In this document: positions 53,195 through 61,677 of the stretch, in pieces | Layout of the letters: each line of letters opens with the position of its first letter | Position numbering within the stretch: the stretch's first letter is position 1 | IMG/VR virus record: IMGVR_UViG_3300038327_000229 | Location: 1-61,677 of that record | DNA: 61,677 nucleotides | Origin: a virus | Strand: one strand, 5' to 3' | The notes under the pieces: generated by a model | Seen by the model: the letters and a program-made list of their open reading frames with translations, nothing else | What the model was told of the DNA's origin: nothing | Database searches by the model: none | Translations under genes and position numbers: made by a program

Positions 53195-53632
53195 ATGTCG
53201 ATTGAGCCTTCTTCTCACCAAATACCAGTAAATTTTCTGGCTGATGGCGATGAAAACATAGGACCATTAACCTGGAATCTTACTAAAGGAAAGCTAAACC
53301 TCTCTCCGGGTATGGGCGTAGGTAGTGATAAATGGGGAATGACCATAGATCAAGACATGACCAGGATAGGATCAGATGGCGTTCAGATTGATGCTGCGCC
53401 AGAATCTGTAAGTTTTGGCGGGAACTCGATTAACAAATTAACTACTGAAGTTCCACCAACCAGCCTGACTCCGTTCTCTATCTTAAGCCCAGATAACAGC
53501 AAATACTTGTTTCTATTTGCTTTAGGATCTGAGATAATGAATGGTCTTAATGAGATAGATAGAGACGAATATAATACAGACATCAAATACGTATATCAGG
53601 TATTTGATTATGATTCATTTCAACCGGAGTAG
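53195..53632 (+). CDS. Baseplate-region protein, 145 aa
   Basis: Ribosome binding site AAGGA before ATG. A small, acidic, beta-rich protein with repeated Gly-Asp turns (GIQ-like patterns in GSDGVQIDAAP) and no membrane segment. It lies directly upstream of the gp25-like gene. It may be a small baseplate or spike component. No family assignment. Confidence 0.45.
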   Translation: MSIEPSSHQIPVNFLADGDENIGPLTWNLTKGKLNLSPGMGVGSDKWGMTIDQDMTRIGSDGVQIDAAPESVSFGGNSINKLTTEVPPTSLTPFSILSPDNSKYLFLFALGSEIMNGLNEIDRDEYNTDIKYVYQVFDYDSFQPE

Positions 53633-53636
53633 ATAG

Positions 53637-54065
53637 ATGTACGGCAATAGAGATATAAGTACTACTGAGAATGGAGATCTGGTAGTAGATAATGGCGATT
53701 TAGCTATATCTACTGCGTCTGAGTCTCTTTTGAGAACTGTCAATTTTTGTTTGTTAACCAATTACTCAGGGTATAAGCCGGAGAGACACTTTGGAGCTAG
53801 CCCTGATAAGTTTATAGGTCAACAAAATAACTCAAACACGAGAAATGAGATAAGACTACATATAGACTACTACCTTAAAAATCAAGGATTACTGATGGGA
53901 GCGACACATAGCTTGAATGTAGTACCGGTTGGTAACCATGAGATCGCAGTCATTCTAAAAATTAATACTCTAATAATAGAGAGTTCTACTGAAGCTAGTC
54001 CTCAGGAAATGATAATAGCATATAAGTACGATTTCAATAACGGGACGTTAGAAGCGGTAGCATAA
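53637..54065 (+). CDS. Baseplate wedge protein, gp25/gpW-like
   Basis: 142 aa with the family pattern STTENGDLVVDNGDLAIST at residues 8-26, then LLRTVNFCLLTNYSGYKPER and HFGASPDKFIGQQ. A C-terminal beta part follows. This lysozyme-like-fold wedge protein nucleates sheath assembly at the baseplate. Ribosome binding site GGAG overlaps the stop of the upstream gene. Followed immediately by the J-like gene, the usual order. Confidence 0.8.
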   Translation: MYGNRDISTTENGDLVVDNGDLAISTASESLLRTVNFCLLTNYSGYKPERHFGASPDKFIGQQNNSNTRNEIRLHIDYYLKNQGLLMGATHSLNVVPVGNHEIAVILKINTLIIESSTEASPQEMIIAYKYDFNNGTLEAVA

Positions 54066-55204
54066 TGCCAAAGAAAAGAAAAACGTTTGGAGCGTTCCAA
54101 GCAGAAAGTATAAACTATCTGCTAGCGAATACCCCGTTCAATAATGCTGTTGCGGGAAGTTCAGCAAGAAGTATAACTGATATAATGAATACTCAGATGG
54201 CTGAGATGTCTTCCCATATGGCAAGAGCGTCTGCTATGGTTTATCTAGATACAGCATCTGGGTATTATCTCGATCTGATAGGATCCTTATTCGGTATATC
54301 TAGAGACGCTCCTACGTCGTATAAAACAACTGCCGGAGATAAAAATATTAAGTTCTATGTTACAGGAGTTAAAACACTGAAAGGAGTTTTAGGAACTAAC
54401 TCGATTCCCAATGGAACGACTATCCAGAATACTAGCTCCGGTGCTACTTTGACCACAACTTCTTTGATCAACTTTAATGACACAGACACATTCGTCTTTG
54501 TTAGCGCAACTTTGCTCAGCGAAAAATCCATAGTCATTGGCCCGAGCACCATGACTGTACATAGCTTAGGCGTGCCAGACCTCCTTGTTACTAACACATC
54601 TAGCATAACTCACTCTCTCGTACAAGAGAGTGACCTCTCGTTCAGGGATAGAATAGCTTCTGCCTCTGTCGCATCAGAAGGTGCGAATAGCTCGCGAATA
54701 CTATCTTCAATTCAGCAGTTCCAGGATATTGCAAGTGTCGATATACGGGCAGGTATTTCTGGATCTGGAAGCTATGATGTATATCTGGTTCCGGTTGGTA
54801 ATAGAATATCTCAAGCGACTATAGCGGCTATAGCTAGAATTCTATCGAGTACCTCAGGATTTGGCATAGCCTTTAATATACGAGAATTCGATTACATACC
54901 TGTTAAGATTGAGATACAGGTCAAGTTTACTAACTCAACTAATGATTCTTTTAAAGAATCTACTATCAACATTGCAGAGTCTAGGGTTCGATCGTTAATC
55001 GGCTCCCTCAGACCAGGAGATGAACTAGCAATGAATCGTATTATCTCTGAAGTTATTAATACCGATAATAGTATTTCAAATGCAGAAGTTATATTTCTCT
55101 GTATAAATAAGAGAGTTCAGGCGATAAGAGACCTAAGACTAGAAGAGGACGAGCTCTTCGTTCCTGACGAAGATGAGATTAACCCAATAATGGTGAGGCA
55201 ATAA
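54065..55204 (+). CDS. Baseplate J-like wedge protein
   Basis: 379 aa, coupled start (TAATG). Order of features fits Baseplate_J/gp6 proteins: a helical N-terminus ending in YYLDLIGSLFGISRDAPT (about residues 67-84), a beta domain with GTNSIPNGTTIQN, then SDLSFRDRIASASVASEGAN and SSIQQFQDIASVDI. The closing part is IEIQVKFTN followed by RSLIGSLRPGDELAMNRI. It forms the baseplate ring that joins hub and fibres. Confident by pattern and neighbours. Confidence 0.85.
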   Translation: MPKKRKTFGAFQAESINYLLANTPFNNAVAGSSARSITDIMNTQMAEMSSHMARASAMVYLDTASGYYLDLIGSLFGISRDAPTSYKTTAGDKNIKFYVTGVKTLKGVLGTNSIPNGTTIQNTSSGATLTTTSLINFNDTDTFVFVSATLLSEKSIVIGPSTMTVHSLGVPDLLVTNTSSITHSLVQESDLSFRDRIASASVASEGANSSRILSSIQQFQDIASVDIRAGISGSGSYDVYLVPVGNRISQATIAAIARILSSTSGFGIAFNIREFDYIPVKIEIQVKFTNSTNDSFKESTINIAESRVRSLIGSLRPGDELAMNRIISEVINTDNSISNAEVIFLCINKRVQAIRDLRLEEDELFVPDEDEINPIMVRQ

Positions 55205-55680
55205 TGGCACTTAATGTAGCTTTTTACCAGTCTGCGAATTGGAATATAAGTAGTCCTCCAGACAATAATACCGTTGGTGGTGCAGCAACAAGTACGCTAA
55301 TAGGAGCTACACTTAGTGATGTTTTTCCAGAAGGAGTTAGCGATTATATTGGTCAAGATGCTCGGGTAAGGTATCAAAAGATTTGGGTAGAGAACACGTC
55401 GGGTGTTGAAATCAAAAACGTAAAAATGTTTCTAAATAATGTTAAACACCCTGGACAGATTCAAATAGCTCTAGGTGTTGGGGATGATCTCGTATCTACT
55501 CCAACAACTTCACCTAGCCTAACCTTTCTTGAACCTATTGGACTTGCAAATTCAGTTACGGTCACAACCAGCCTAGATGACGGCGTTTCCTTCAGTATTT
55601 GGATCAAGCAATCTATTTCAGCTAACCTTCCTTCAGAGGTTGGTGCGTCTACTACAATAGGCATCATCGGGGAAGTCTAG
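55204..55680 (+). CDS. Small baseplate-fibre junction protein, 158 aa
   Basis: Coupled start (TAATG). The stretch RYQKIWVENTSGVEIKNVKM at about 60-79 is typical of small beta-sandwich proteins found beside fibre genes in large phages. No membrane or catalytic motif. Likely attaches the fibres that follow. Confidence 0.55.
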   Translation: MALNVAFYQSANWNISSPPDNNTVGGAATSTLIGATLSDVFPEGVSDYIGQDARVRYQKIWVENTSGVEIKNVKMFLNNVKHPGQIQIALGVGDDLVSTPTTSPSLTFLEPIGLANSVTVTTSLDDGVSFSIWIKQSISANLPSEVGASTTIGIIGEV

Positions 55681-55684
55681 TTGA

Positions 55685-57490
55685 ATGGCAGATTATAAAA
55701 CCCTAAAGGTTACGTATGCCTACAACAGAGTAGAGTATAACGAGCTCACTTTAAGGTATAGCTATCTGCCGGTATCTGTCCAGACCAATGAATTAGATCT
55801 AGTATATAGCTTTGATGTGTCTACTGGCAGTTCATTCGATAGACTAGTAGGACATTGGTCCGACCACACACAAATCATCTGCAATTCCTTACCCTTCTGG
55901 CATGCAGGTAGGCAAGAAGAAACAAGCAACTATCAAAGTTTTATCAATAGTATGTCAATGAGCGCAGAGCATATATACGATCAGTTTGTGTCGTTTCGAA
56001 AAAATAGTTTCTTAGATGTAGTTGAAAGTGATCTCGCCTTTTCCGGATTTATTTCAGACTATCCTGCAATAAAATCAGATGCTTCCGATAGACAATCCAA
56101 TAATTTATTATATAACTCTGATTTTTCTATCCCAGGAAGAGCTATATCTGATTACCCTTGCCTATGGATTGTAGACCGGTCTACTGGCGCGATCCTTTCT
56201 GTCGATAAGGATAACGGATTAAGCGCCGGAGGTGCATTATCTATTCGTACTGACACCGGTGAGTATGCTGTGATATATCAGTCATATAATGCGAGATATC
56301 CAGCTGGACAAGACCTTGTTTTATCTGCAATGGTCAATGTCCCCAATAACATACTATACGCTGATTCAAATTCATCAGGTAATGCAGCAATGCATATCGA
56401 TGTGATATATGTGGACGGCTCTGTGGACCAATCATACGTAGACATACCCATATCTACAACCGAAGAAGGTGTCCTAGACGATAATACTACGGGACAGATA
56501 GCACACTGGAAGAGAATACACACGTCGATATCACTTTCTAAGCCATCAGCAAATATAAAATGCCATATAAAATCAAATTGTACTAATAGCACAAGCAGCA
56601 TTCTATTCTATTCTGATTGCCTTCAGCTAGAAAACGGAACTATACCTACTAGATGGAAAAAATATCCAGGAGACGTTCCCCCGTGGTTGCCTGCTTCGCC
56701 GCAGTCCTATGATATTTATTCCAATGATACGTCTACATATGCTCAGTCTCCTATAACGCTGAACTCTAATACTTCCTATGTCAATAATAGACCTAAAACA
56801 AAGATATATAACAGCACTACAGAAGATCTATTCTACGACAGCGCTATACCTACGAGGCTGAGATCAATATCGGAAACGATTAATGCAGGTGCTAATCTTA
56901 ATATTAAAGGAGTAGTAACTAACCCTCATGATATATTGATCTCTAACGTTGAATGGAAACTAGATCTAGCTGATTCCAGCAAGATCAGAAAATCCTCTCT
57001 TGAGCTTAACGACGACCACGGATCCTTCGCAATAGCCGAGAGAGACTATTTCGGAGACGATACAAATAAGTATACTGTTATAAAAGATCACATGAGTTCT
57101 GGAGCAGAGACGTACACTTTAGCGATAAGAGCCATTACTATTGATCATGACTATTTAATAGCTTTTTGTAGAGAGTCTCTAGGTGCTGGAGTATACTATA
57201 CATTTAAGTTTATATCCCCGAAAAGGGGACCTCAGGGGACCTATCTCGAATGCGTGCAAGACTTTAAAGTTCCAGACGCAACCGCGAATTTGTTCGATAC
57301 TGGAGTTGAGACAGGAAGTACCTTGTTTAGCCAAATAGGCAAAGTTGAGGGCAGTAGATCCAAGTTTGTCATAGAAACGAATGACGGAGTAACTAAGTAT
57401 GAAACCGATTTTGCATATGACTATTACATAAATGCTGGCGACGGGCAGTTCTTTACCAGAGAGAAATACGATCAAATTTGCGTGACATAG
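55685..57490 (+). CDS. Fibre or baseplate protein with carbohydrate-binding-like domain, 601 aa
   Basis: The N-terminal 140 residues include a helical part (YQSFINSMSMSAEHIYDQF) common in baseplate-linked fibre proteins. Residues 145-330 resemble a jelly-roll carbohydrate-binding module: NLLYNSDFSIPGRAI, then GGALSIRTDTGEYAVIYQS, LVLSAMVNVPNN and SDCLQLENGTIPTRWKKYPG. The C-terminal 250 residues are beta-rich. Probably recognises host surface sugars or supports a fibre. Confidence 0.6.
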   Translation: MADYKTLKVTYAYNRVEYNELTLRYSYLPVSVQTNELDLVYSFDVSTGSSFDRLVGHWSDHTQIICNSLPFWHAGRQEETSNYQSFINSMSMSAEHIYDQFVSFRKNSFLDVVESDLAFSGFISDYPAIKSDASDRQSNNLLYNSDFSIPGRAISDYPCLWIVDRSTGAILSVDKDNGLSAGGALSIRTDTGEYAVIYQSYNARYPAGQDLVLSAMVNVPNNILYADSNSSGNAAMHIDVIYVDGSVDQSYVDIPISTTEEGVLDDNTTGQIAHWKRIHTSISLSKPSANIKCHIKSNCTNSTSSILFYSDCLQLENGTIPTRWKKYPGDVPPWLPASPQSYDIYSNDTSTYAQSPITLNSNTSYVNNRPKTKIYNSTTEDLFYDSAIPTRLRSISETINAGANLNIKGVVTNPHDILISNVEWKLDLADSSKIRKSSLELNDDHGSFAIAERDYFGDDTNKYTVIKDHMSSGAETYTLAIRAITIDHDYLIAFCRESLGAGVYYTFKFISPKRGPQGTYLECVQDFKVPDATANLFDTGVETGSTLFSQIGKVEGSRSKFVIETNDGVTKYETDFAYDYYINAGDGQFFTREKYDQICVT

Positions 57491-57497
57491 GATAAAA

Positions 57498-59618
57498 ATG
57501 GCATATACAACTCATTCAGATAGTTCGCCTGATAAGAACACTTCTTTTATCAATACTAGCCTGAATAGGCTAGTACAGAATAATCCATATCATCCAGCTG
57601 CGCCAAACATACTCTGGCCTACATATTATGATGTCTTTGTCAATAAGACAGACGATCAACAAGTTTCTGTATCTGTCAGCGACGAGAAGCATCTAACCGG
57701 CGACATAGATGTATCTAATAATAACGCTTTGTATATGAACCATAAGCCTCGACTAGGAAGCACAGTAGCATCTACCTTTGGTACACTTGATACGGGGCTC
57801 ACTGATTATAACCATGGGGTAGTGTATTTTAGTGCTCTCCCTGCTAGCGACTTTACTCTAACTTATCTTGCTGATCCTGATAAATACTATGGTGAATATC
57901 TAAGTCAGATGCAAGATGTATTGCATAAGCTAGAGATATGGGCGGGCGCAGGATCTACAAAGAATGAAGGTGTAAGATCCGCAGAGGTACTAGTCAAGAG
58001 CACAAATGCTAAGATCGATAGTAAACTTCCCAAGAGAATACATGTTCAGGGATTAGCTGAAGACATCTCTTTTAAATCCCTAGATGGGCAGCCAGGCCAT
58101 ACTATCACTTTAGGGAATTCTAATGATGTAGTTGAGATTAACGCGAATGAGTTCAAGGTATACTGCGGCTCATTCGAGGGTGGTAGTGCTCTTGACCCTA
58201 TGACTGGCACTATAACAGACCATACTGGCGATATCCTTAATATGATAGGTCTCGTAAGTATGTCTCCTACGGGCACTACAAGATCTACCGGAATTACCGA
58301 TGCAGCTGTCACAACTGCAATGTTCACTACTGAATCAGGCAGAGATGAAGGCCTCAATGACGCGCTGCGTGTTTTTGGTAATACCTATATCGCAGGTAAC
58401 TTATTCACTTTAGGTGGTCATACTGTCATAAATTCGCAAGCTGAAATTCAAGTGAATACCTTCCAAGAAGATCTTCAAGTAAACGGTGATGCATATCTCG
58501 GCAACGGATCTGCGGATAAAGTTTATATCGCTGGAGATTTAACAGTTAGCGGTAGAATAGATCAGGTTGGTAGTACTACTGAGCATGATGTAACTATTAA
58601 TAGAGATATTATTTTGAATAACCATGGCGGAACAACCCCCTCCTTGGTAGATGGATTAGATCCATCATACATTGCCAATAGGCATAAGTATATGCGTCCT
58701 GCTGGACCTGACTGGTGCGGCGATACTGTCAATATATGTTCTATTGGTCAAATGGCAGAGGATGGAACTTTAACCGGAGGGGCGGCTAGCACTGCCACTC
58801 AAGACTCTACTACAGGTGATCTAGTCGTAGATACTACGATATCCAGTAACGCTTTACTCGTTAATATTGCCGGAGGTGGCCTATACTATACAGATAGATT
58901 CAACGATGGCACATGGATATTTGATATCCGCAGTGGGCCAAGCGCAGGAGAAAAGATTCCCATAGCTGCATACAACAGTGCGACTACTAGCTGGCAGTTG
59001 TCAAGGACACTCAGCTCCCTGCCTGCATCTGGTATGTCCTATAGGATATATAACCCATATTTCTGTAATCCTGATTTTGTCGCACTCAATGGCAATGATT
59101 TTGATATTACTGCTAGCACTACTAACCCAGTAGTAGCCGATGTCAGAGGTATAGTAAAGTCTAATGTTAATGCCGATACTGCTTCTGTCAATTCAGCTGA
59201 TGCTGGTACTAAGTACTTATCTATAGCCAATGAGAACAGTGTTGCATCTGCGGGACTAGAATCTGACGGAGTATGGTATGGATCCGACTATGGAGTTCCT
59301 AGTGACCAAAGTATTCTAGTTGCAGAAGCGGAGCATAACGGCAGTACTTTTAATCAACTCACTACCTATAGGCCAGCCGGTAAGTATGACTCTACGTGGA
59401 GGCAGTTTGCCTCAACCACTCCTACTATATATCATAATTTAGGTGGAGATTTTAGAGCTCAGGATTATAAGGTAACTGTTCATACAGCAGGCACTGGAGG
59501 TACTCCTGGAACTGTAACTCAAGTAACAGATCCTATTATCTCTGCGATAGATAGGAAAACAGCTACTATTACAGTACCTAGCACAAATACCTGGGTCCGT
59601 ATTAAAATAGAGGTTTAG
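57498..59618 (+). CDS. Tail fibre protein, 706 aa
   Basis: Ribosome binding site GGA before ATG. N-terminal part with a short helix (YLSQMQDVLHKLEIWAG near 135-151). The central shaft has repeats of the type seen in trimeric fibres: LRVFGNTYIAGNLFTLGGHT, then LQVNGDAYLGNGS and VYIAGDLTVSGRIDQ (about 290-360). A C-terminal beta-rich head ends in VPSTNTWVRIKIEV. A short-range binding fibre attached to the baseplate. Confidence 0.7.
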   Translation: MAYTTHSDSSPDKNTSFINTSLNRLVQNNPYHPAAPNILWPTYYDVFVNKTDDQQVSVSVSDEKHLTGDIDVSNNNALYMNHKPRLGSTVASTFGTLDTGLTDYNHGVVYFSALPASDFTLTYLADPDKYYGEYLSQMQDVLHKLEIWAGAGSTKNEGVRSAEVLVKSTNAKIDSKLPKRIHVQGLAEDISFKSLDGQPGHTITLGNSNDVVEINANEFKVYCGSFEGGSALDPMTGTITDHTGDILNMIGLVSMSPTGTTRSTGITDAAVTTAMFTTESGRDEGLNDALRVFGNTYIAGNLFTLGGHTVINSQAEIQVNTFQEDLQVNGDAYLGNGSADKVYIAGDLTVSGRIDQVGSTTEHDVTINRDIILNNHGGTTPSLVDGLDPSYIANRHKYMRPAGPDWCGDTVNICSIGQMAEDGTLTGGAASTATQDSTTGDLVVDTTISSNALLVNIAGGGLYYTDRFNDGTWIFDIRSGPSAGEKIPIAAYNSATTSWQLSRTLSSLPASGMSYRIYNPYFCNPDFVALNGNDFDITASTTNPVVADVRGIVKSNVNADTASVNSADAGTKYLSIANENSVASAGLESDGVWYGSDYGVPSDQSILVAEAEHNGSTFNQLTTYRPAGKYDSTWRQFASTTPTIYHNLGGDFRAQDYKVTVHTAGTGGTPGTVTQVTDPIISAIDRKTATITVPSTNTWVRIKIEV

Positions 59619-59619
59619 G

Positions 59620-61677
59620 ATGGCACATGTCCACTCAGGAGCCCCTTTCGATGGATTCACTCAGCCTTTCGGTGCCATTAATGTTGGTGTCGGTAGCCAA
59701 GTCCTACCTAGACCAGAAATTCCAGCGGATTATAACTCAGTAACAAGATCCTATAGCGACTTAACGTATTATTGGCAGAGCTCATTCGCTGATATGATAG
59801 AGACTACTACTGGAGTTGTTTATACGGGAATAGGCGGTCTTGAGCTTACGGGGTATGAAGGTGTTCCTATCGAGGCAGAAATGCCATCTAGTTATATACT
59901 TGAGATAACTCCAGATCTCGGCAAAGAAAATTTAGATGATAACTTTGAGCCGTTTATACTAGACCAGCAGGTCAAGTCTAACCCCCTCTTAAAGCAGTTT
60001 ACTAATCTCGTTGTAGGATCTAACGTTGTATCTGATATAGACTACGAAACGCCGCTAAAGCAAAAGCTCTCATATACTATAGATCTTATAGATATGATTG
60101 AACTAGTTAATGCCGAATATCATAAATATCTATGGCGAGTCATACCTGTAGCGGAGAATGGATCTAGAGGATTCCCTTCTCAGGTACAGTTCTTTGAACC
60201 AAAGACAATCATATTCGATTATTCATGGAGCATAGATAGATACGATCAAAAGGTCAATGGTATAACAACTACGATCGCTGGTAGCAAAGCTCCAGATATC
60301 TCTAGTATAGAGATAAATGGGTCCACTAGAAATACGACTATACTTAGTTCTACCGCATGGTCTGCGGAAGTACCGGCTCATAATATAAGAGAGAAGGTAC
60401 TGGTCAGGGCAATAGATAAGAAAGGAACCTATTCTAGATATAAAATAATACATATAGATATAAACACATCCGAACAAAGACACCATCAGTTTTATAATAT
60501 ATTTGATAAGTTTGGTTACTTGCTCGGACTAGAAAGAATACCAAAAGAAGACAATATCAACTACAGGCGTAGGCTTTTTGATGTCTATAAACATAGAGGA
60601 GGTACAAACTATCTCCCCTTACTTAACTCTGTAATAAGAGAACTTGATATTACCTTTGACGATGCGGCGTTAACTTTAATTCCGCATGCAGACTTTGCCA
60701 AGGATTATCCGAATAGCACAGCCAACATAGCTATAGTCTCTGATAAGGTACAAATATTTTGTGATTTATTCTATGTAAAACACGAGCGACATAAGATAGA
60801 TCCATTTGATTGGACTATTGAATTAAAAAAGATGCCTACCTCTACTGCTATAAAAATAGAATCGCCTGTAGGTAATGAAATACCCAATAAAAGTAACTGG
60901 TATTCTAAAAAAGACAAGATACACTTTAAGAATAACTTACTGTTAGAAAGCCCTATATTCATATCATATTCATATGCAGAATCTTTATCTAAAAAAGGAA
61001 AGACATTTAAAGATGCCGCTGATTTTATAACGAATATGGCAATAGACAGTACGCCTCTGTTCTCTGTAATAACAGGGTCTACTGTTGATACTGGATCTCC
61101 AGTAGATTATCTGCAGAAAATAGGTAGAGCAGCTGTCCTGGATAGATTGTCAGTTAATAATGGTGGGAATGAAGTGACTGGATTGCCTATTAAATGGGCT
61201 AACTGTAATATAGAAGCACTTCAAGATGAAGGCTTCTACGGCCAGTATGTCAACCAGCACAACAATTACTTTGGCACTAAGATAAACACCTATGCAGATA
61301 ACCTATCTGCCAAGTTCAAAATACAGTGGGGCCTTGCAGTAGCAGATAGAAGTGTATGGCAAACAGACAAGAATGAAGCGATCGGTAGAACATCTCTTCC
61401 AACGAACTACGACTTTACGTATGGATATTGGGCTCAACAGAACTCTGGGTTTATAACTCCACTAAGCAGCAACGAAGCATACGCCTATAACTACTCTAAC
61501 ATTATTGACGGCTCAGAGCTCAACTACATTGGAGTAGATCCAGATCAGCTCAAAAGCGGCATAGGTGCGAACACGGACTTGCTCGTGACTGTTAGAGAAA
61601 AGTCTACTCGAGTTATCCCAGTGACAGCCCCGCTTCAAACTACCCGAATCATTTCCCAGACTGCCTCTAGTGCTCCT
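59620..61677 (+). CDS. Baseplate or fibre protein, partial at the window end
   Basis: ATG with GAGG upstream, directly after the previous stop. It is open to the last base, at least 686 aa. Beta-rich first 230 residues. Residues about 302-325 have LGLERIPKEDNINYRRRLFD, a pattern frequent in baseplate and fibre proteins that contact the wedge. The rest is rich in aromatic residues and Asn. The 3' end lies outside the window. Likely a large baseplate-attached fibre or collar protein. Confidence 0.65.
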   Translation, partial: MAHVHSGAPFDGFTQPFGAINVGVGSQVLPRPEIPADYNSVTRSYSDLTYYWQSSFADMIETTTGVVYTGIGGLELTGYEGVPIEAEMPSSYILEITPDLGKENLDDNFEPFILDQQVKSNPLLKQFTNLVVGSNVVSDIDYETPLKQKLSYTIDLIDMIELVNAEYHKYLWRVIPVAENGSRGFPSQVQFFEPKTIIFDYSWSIDRYDQKVNGITTTIAGSKAPDISSIEINGSTRNTTILSSTAWSAEVPAHNIREKVLVRAIDKKGTYSRYKIIHIDINTSEQRHHQFYNIFDKFGYLLGLERIPKEDNINYRRRLFDVYKHRGGTNYLPLLNSVIRELDITFDDAALTLIPHADFAKDYPNSTANIAIVSDKVQIFCDLFYVKHERHKIDPFDWTIELKKMPTSTAIKIESPVGNEIPNKSNWYSKKDKIHFKNNLLLESPIFISYSYAESLSKKGKTFKDAADFITNMAIDSTPLFSVITGSTVDTGSPVDYLQKIGRAAVLDRLSVNNGGNEVTGLPIKWANCNIEALQDEGFYGQYVNQHNNYFGTKINTYADNLSAKFKIQWGLAVADRSVWQTDKNEAIGRTSLPTNYDFTYGYWAQQNSGFITPLSSNEAYAYNYSNIIDGSELNYIGVDPDQLKSGIGANTDLLVTVREKSTRVIPVTAPLQTTRIISQTASSAP

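Noticed and set aside
1-61677. Recoded TAG stop codon, as in some large gut phages
   Set aside because: TAG ends many genes, but a good start and ribosome binding site follow most of them, and long frames contain no internal TAG, TAA or TGA. The single in-frame TAG between chaperones is treated as possible readthrough only.
1-61677. tRNA genes, integrase, attachment sites, endolysin
   Set aside because: Looked for by eye; none could be supported in this window.

Overview
The window is a continuous late (virion) region of a large tailed phage, class Caudoviricetes with myovirus morphology. All 42 genes I support lie on the + strand. They are packed with TGATG, TAATG or ATGA overlaps or gaps of a few bases, and only two intergenic stretches exceed 60 bases. 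The key landmarks are a terminase large subunit, a portal, a protease-scaffold, an HK97-fold capsid protein, a contractile tail sheath, a tail tube, and gp25-like and J-like baseplate proteins. Genes end in TAA, TAG and TGA and no long frame is interrupted, so the genetic code is standard. Codon use is rich in ATA, AGA and CTA. Two small lipoprotein genes of spanin type point to a Gram-negative host. I see no tRNA, integrase, replication gene, CRISPR array or insertion sequence.

Layout. 1-6170: a partial giant protein with a DnaQ-like exonuclease signature and a clear Cas4/RecB-type PD-(D/E)XK nuclease, then three Gly/Ala-rich hydrophobic proteins. 6163-16377: packaging and head (TerL, an unrecognised 644-aa protein, portal, protease-scaffold fusion, decoration candidate, major capsid), closed by a GC-rich hairpin. 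16449-18416: a small unknown protein and an Ig-containing connector candidate. 18421-19392: four tiny membrane genes that look like spanins and a holin. 19392-26997: a first fibre and adhesin cassette ending in a 1126-aa fibre made of about 45 repeats of 20 residues. 27000-33989: neck candidates, sheath, tube, two further tube-fold proteins and two tail assembly chaperones. 33993-52437: three giant proteins of 1547, 2105 and 2492 aa. 52430-61677: baseplate wedge proteins and a second fibre set, cut by the window end.

The most exciting feature is the 2105-aa protein at 38641-44958. It carries, in the right order, the sequence landmarks of the catalytic double-psi beta-barrel of two-barrel RNA polymerases, ending in a D-x-D-x-D triad. 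It sits among tail genes, as expected for an RNA polymerase packaged in the virion and delivered with the DNA. With the dual-nuclease protein at 1-3588 and several proteins carrying Gly/Ala-rich membrane-like helices, it suggests a set of enzymes ejected into the host at infection. Other notable signals are a hairpin that would bring a distant ribosome binding site next to its start codon (30876-30922), tail chaperones separated in frame by one amber codon, and a compact cassette with both two-part and one-part spanin architectures.
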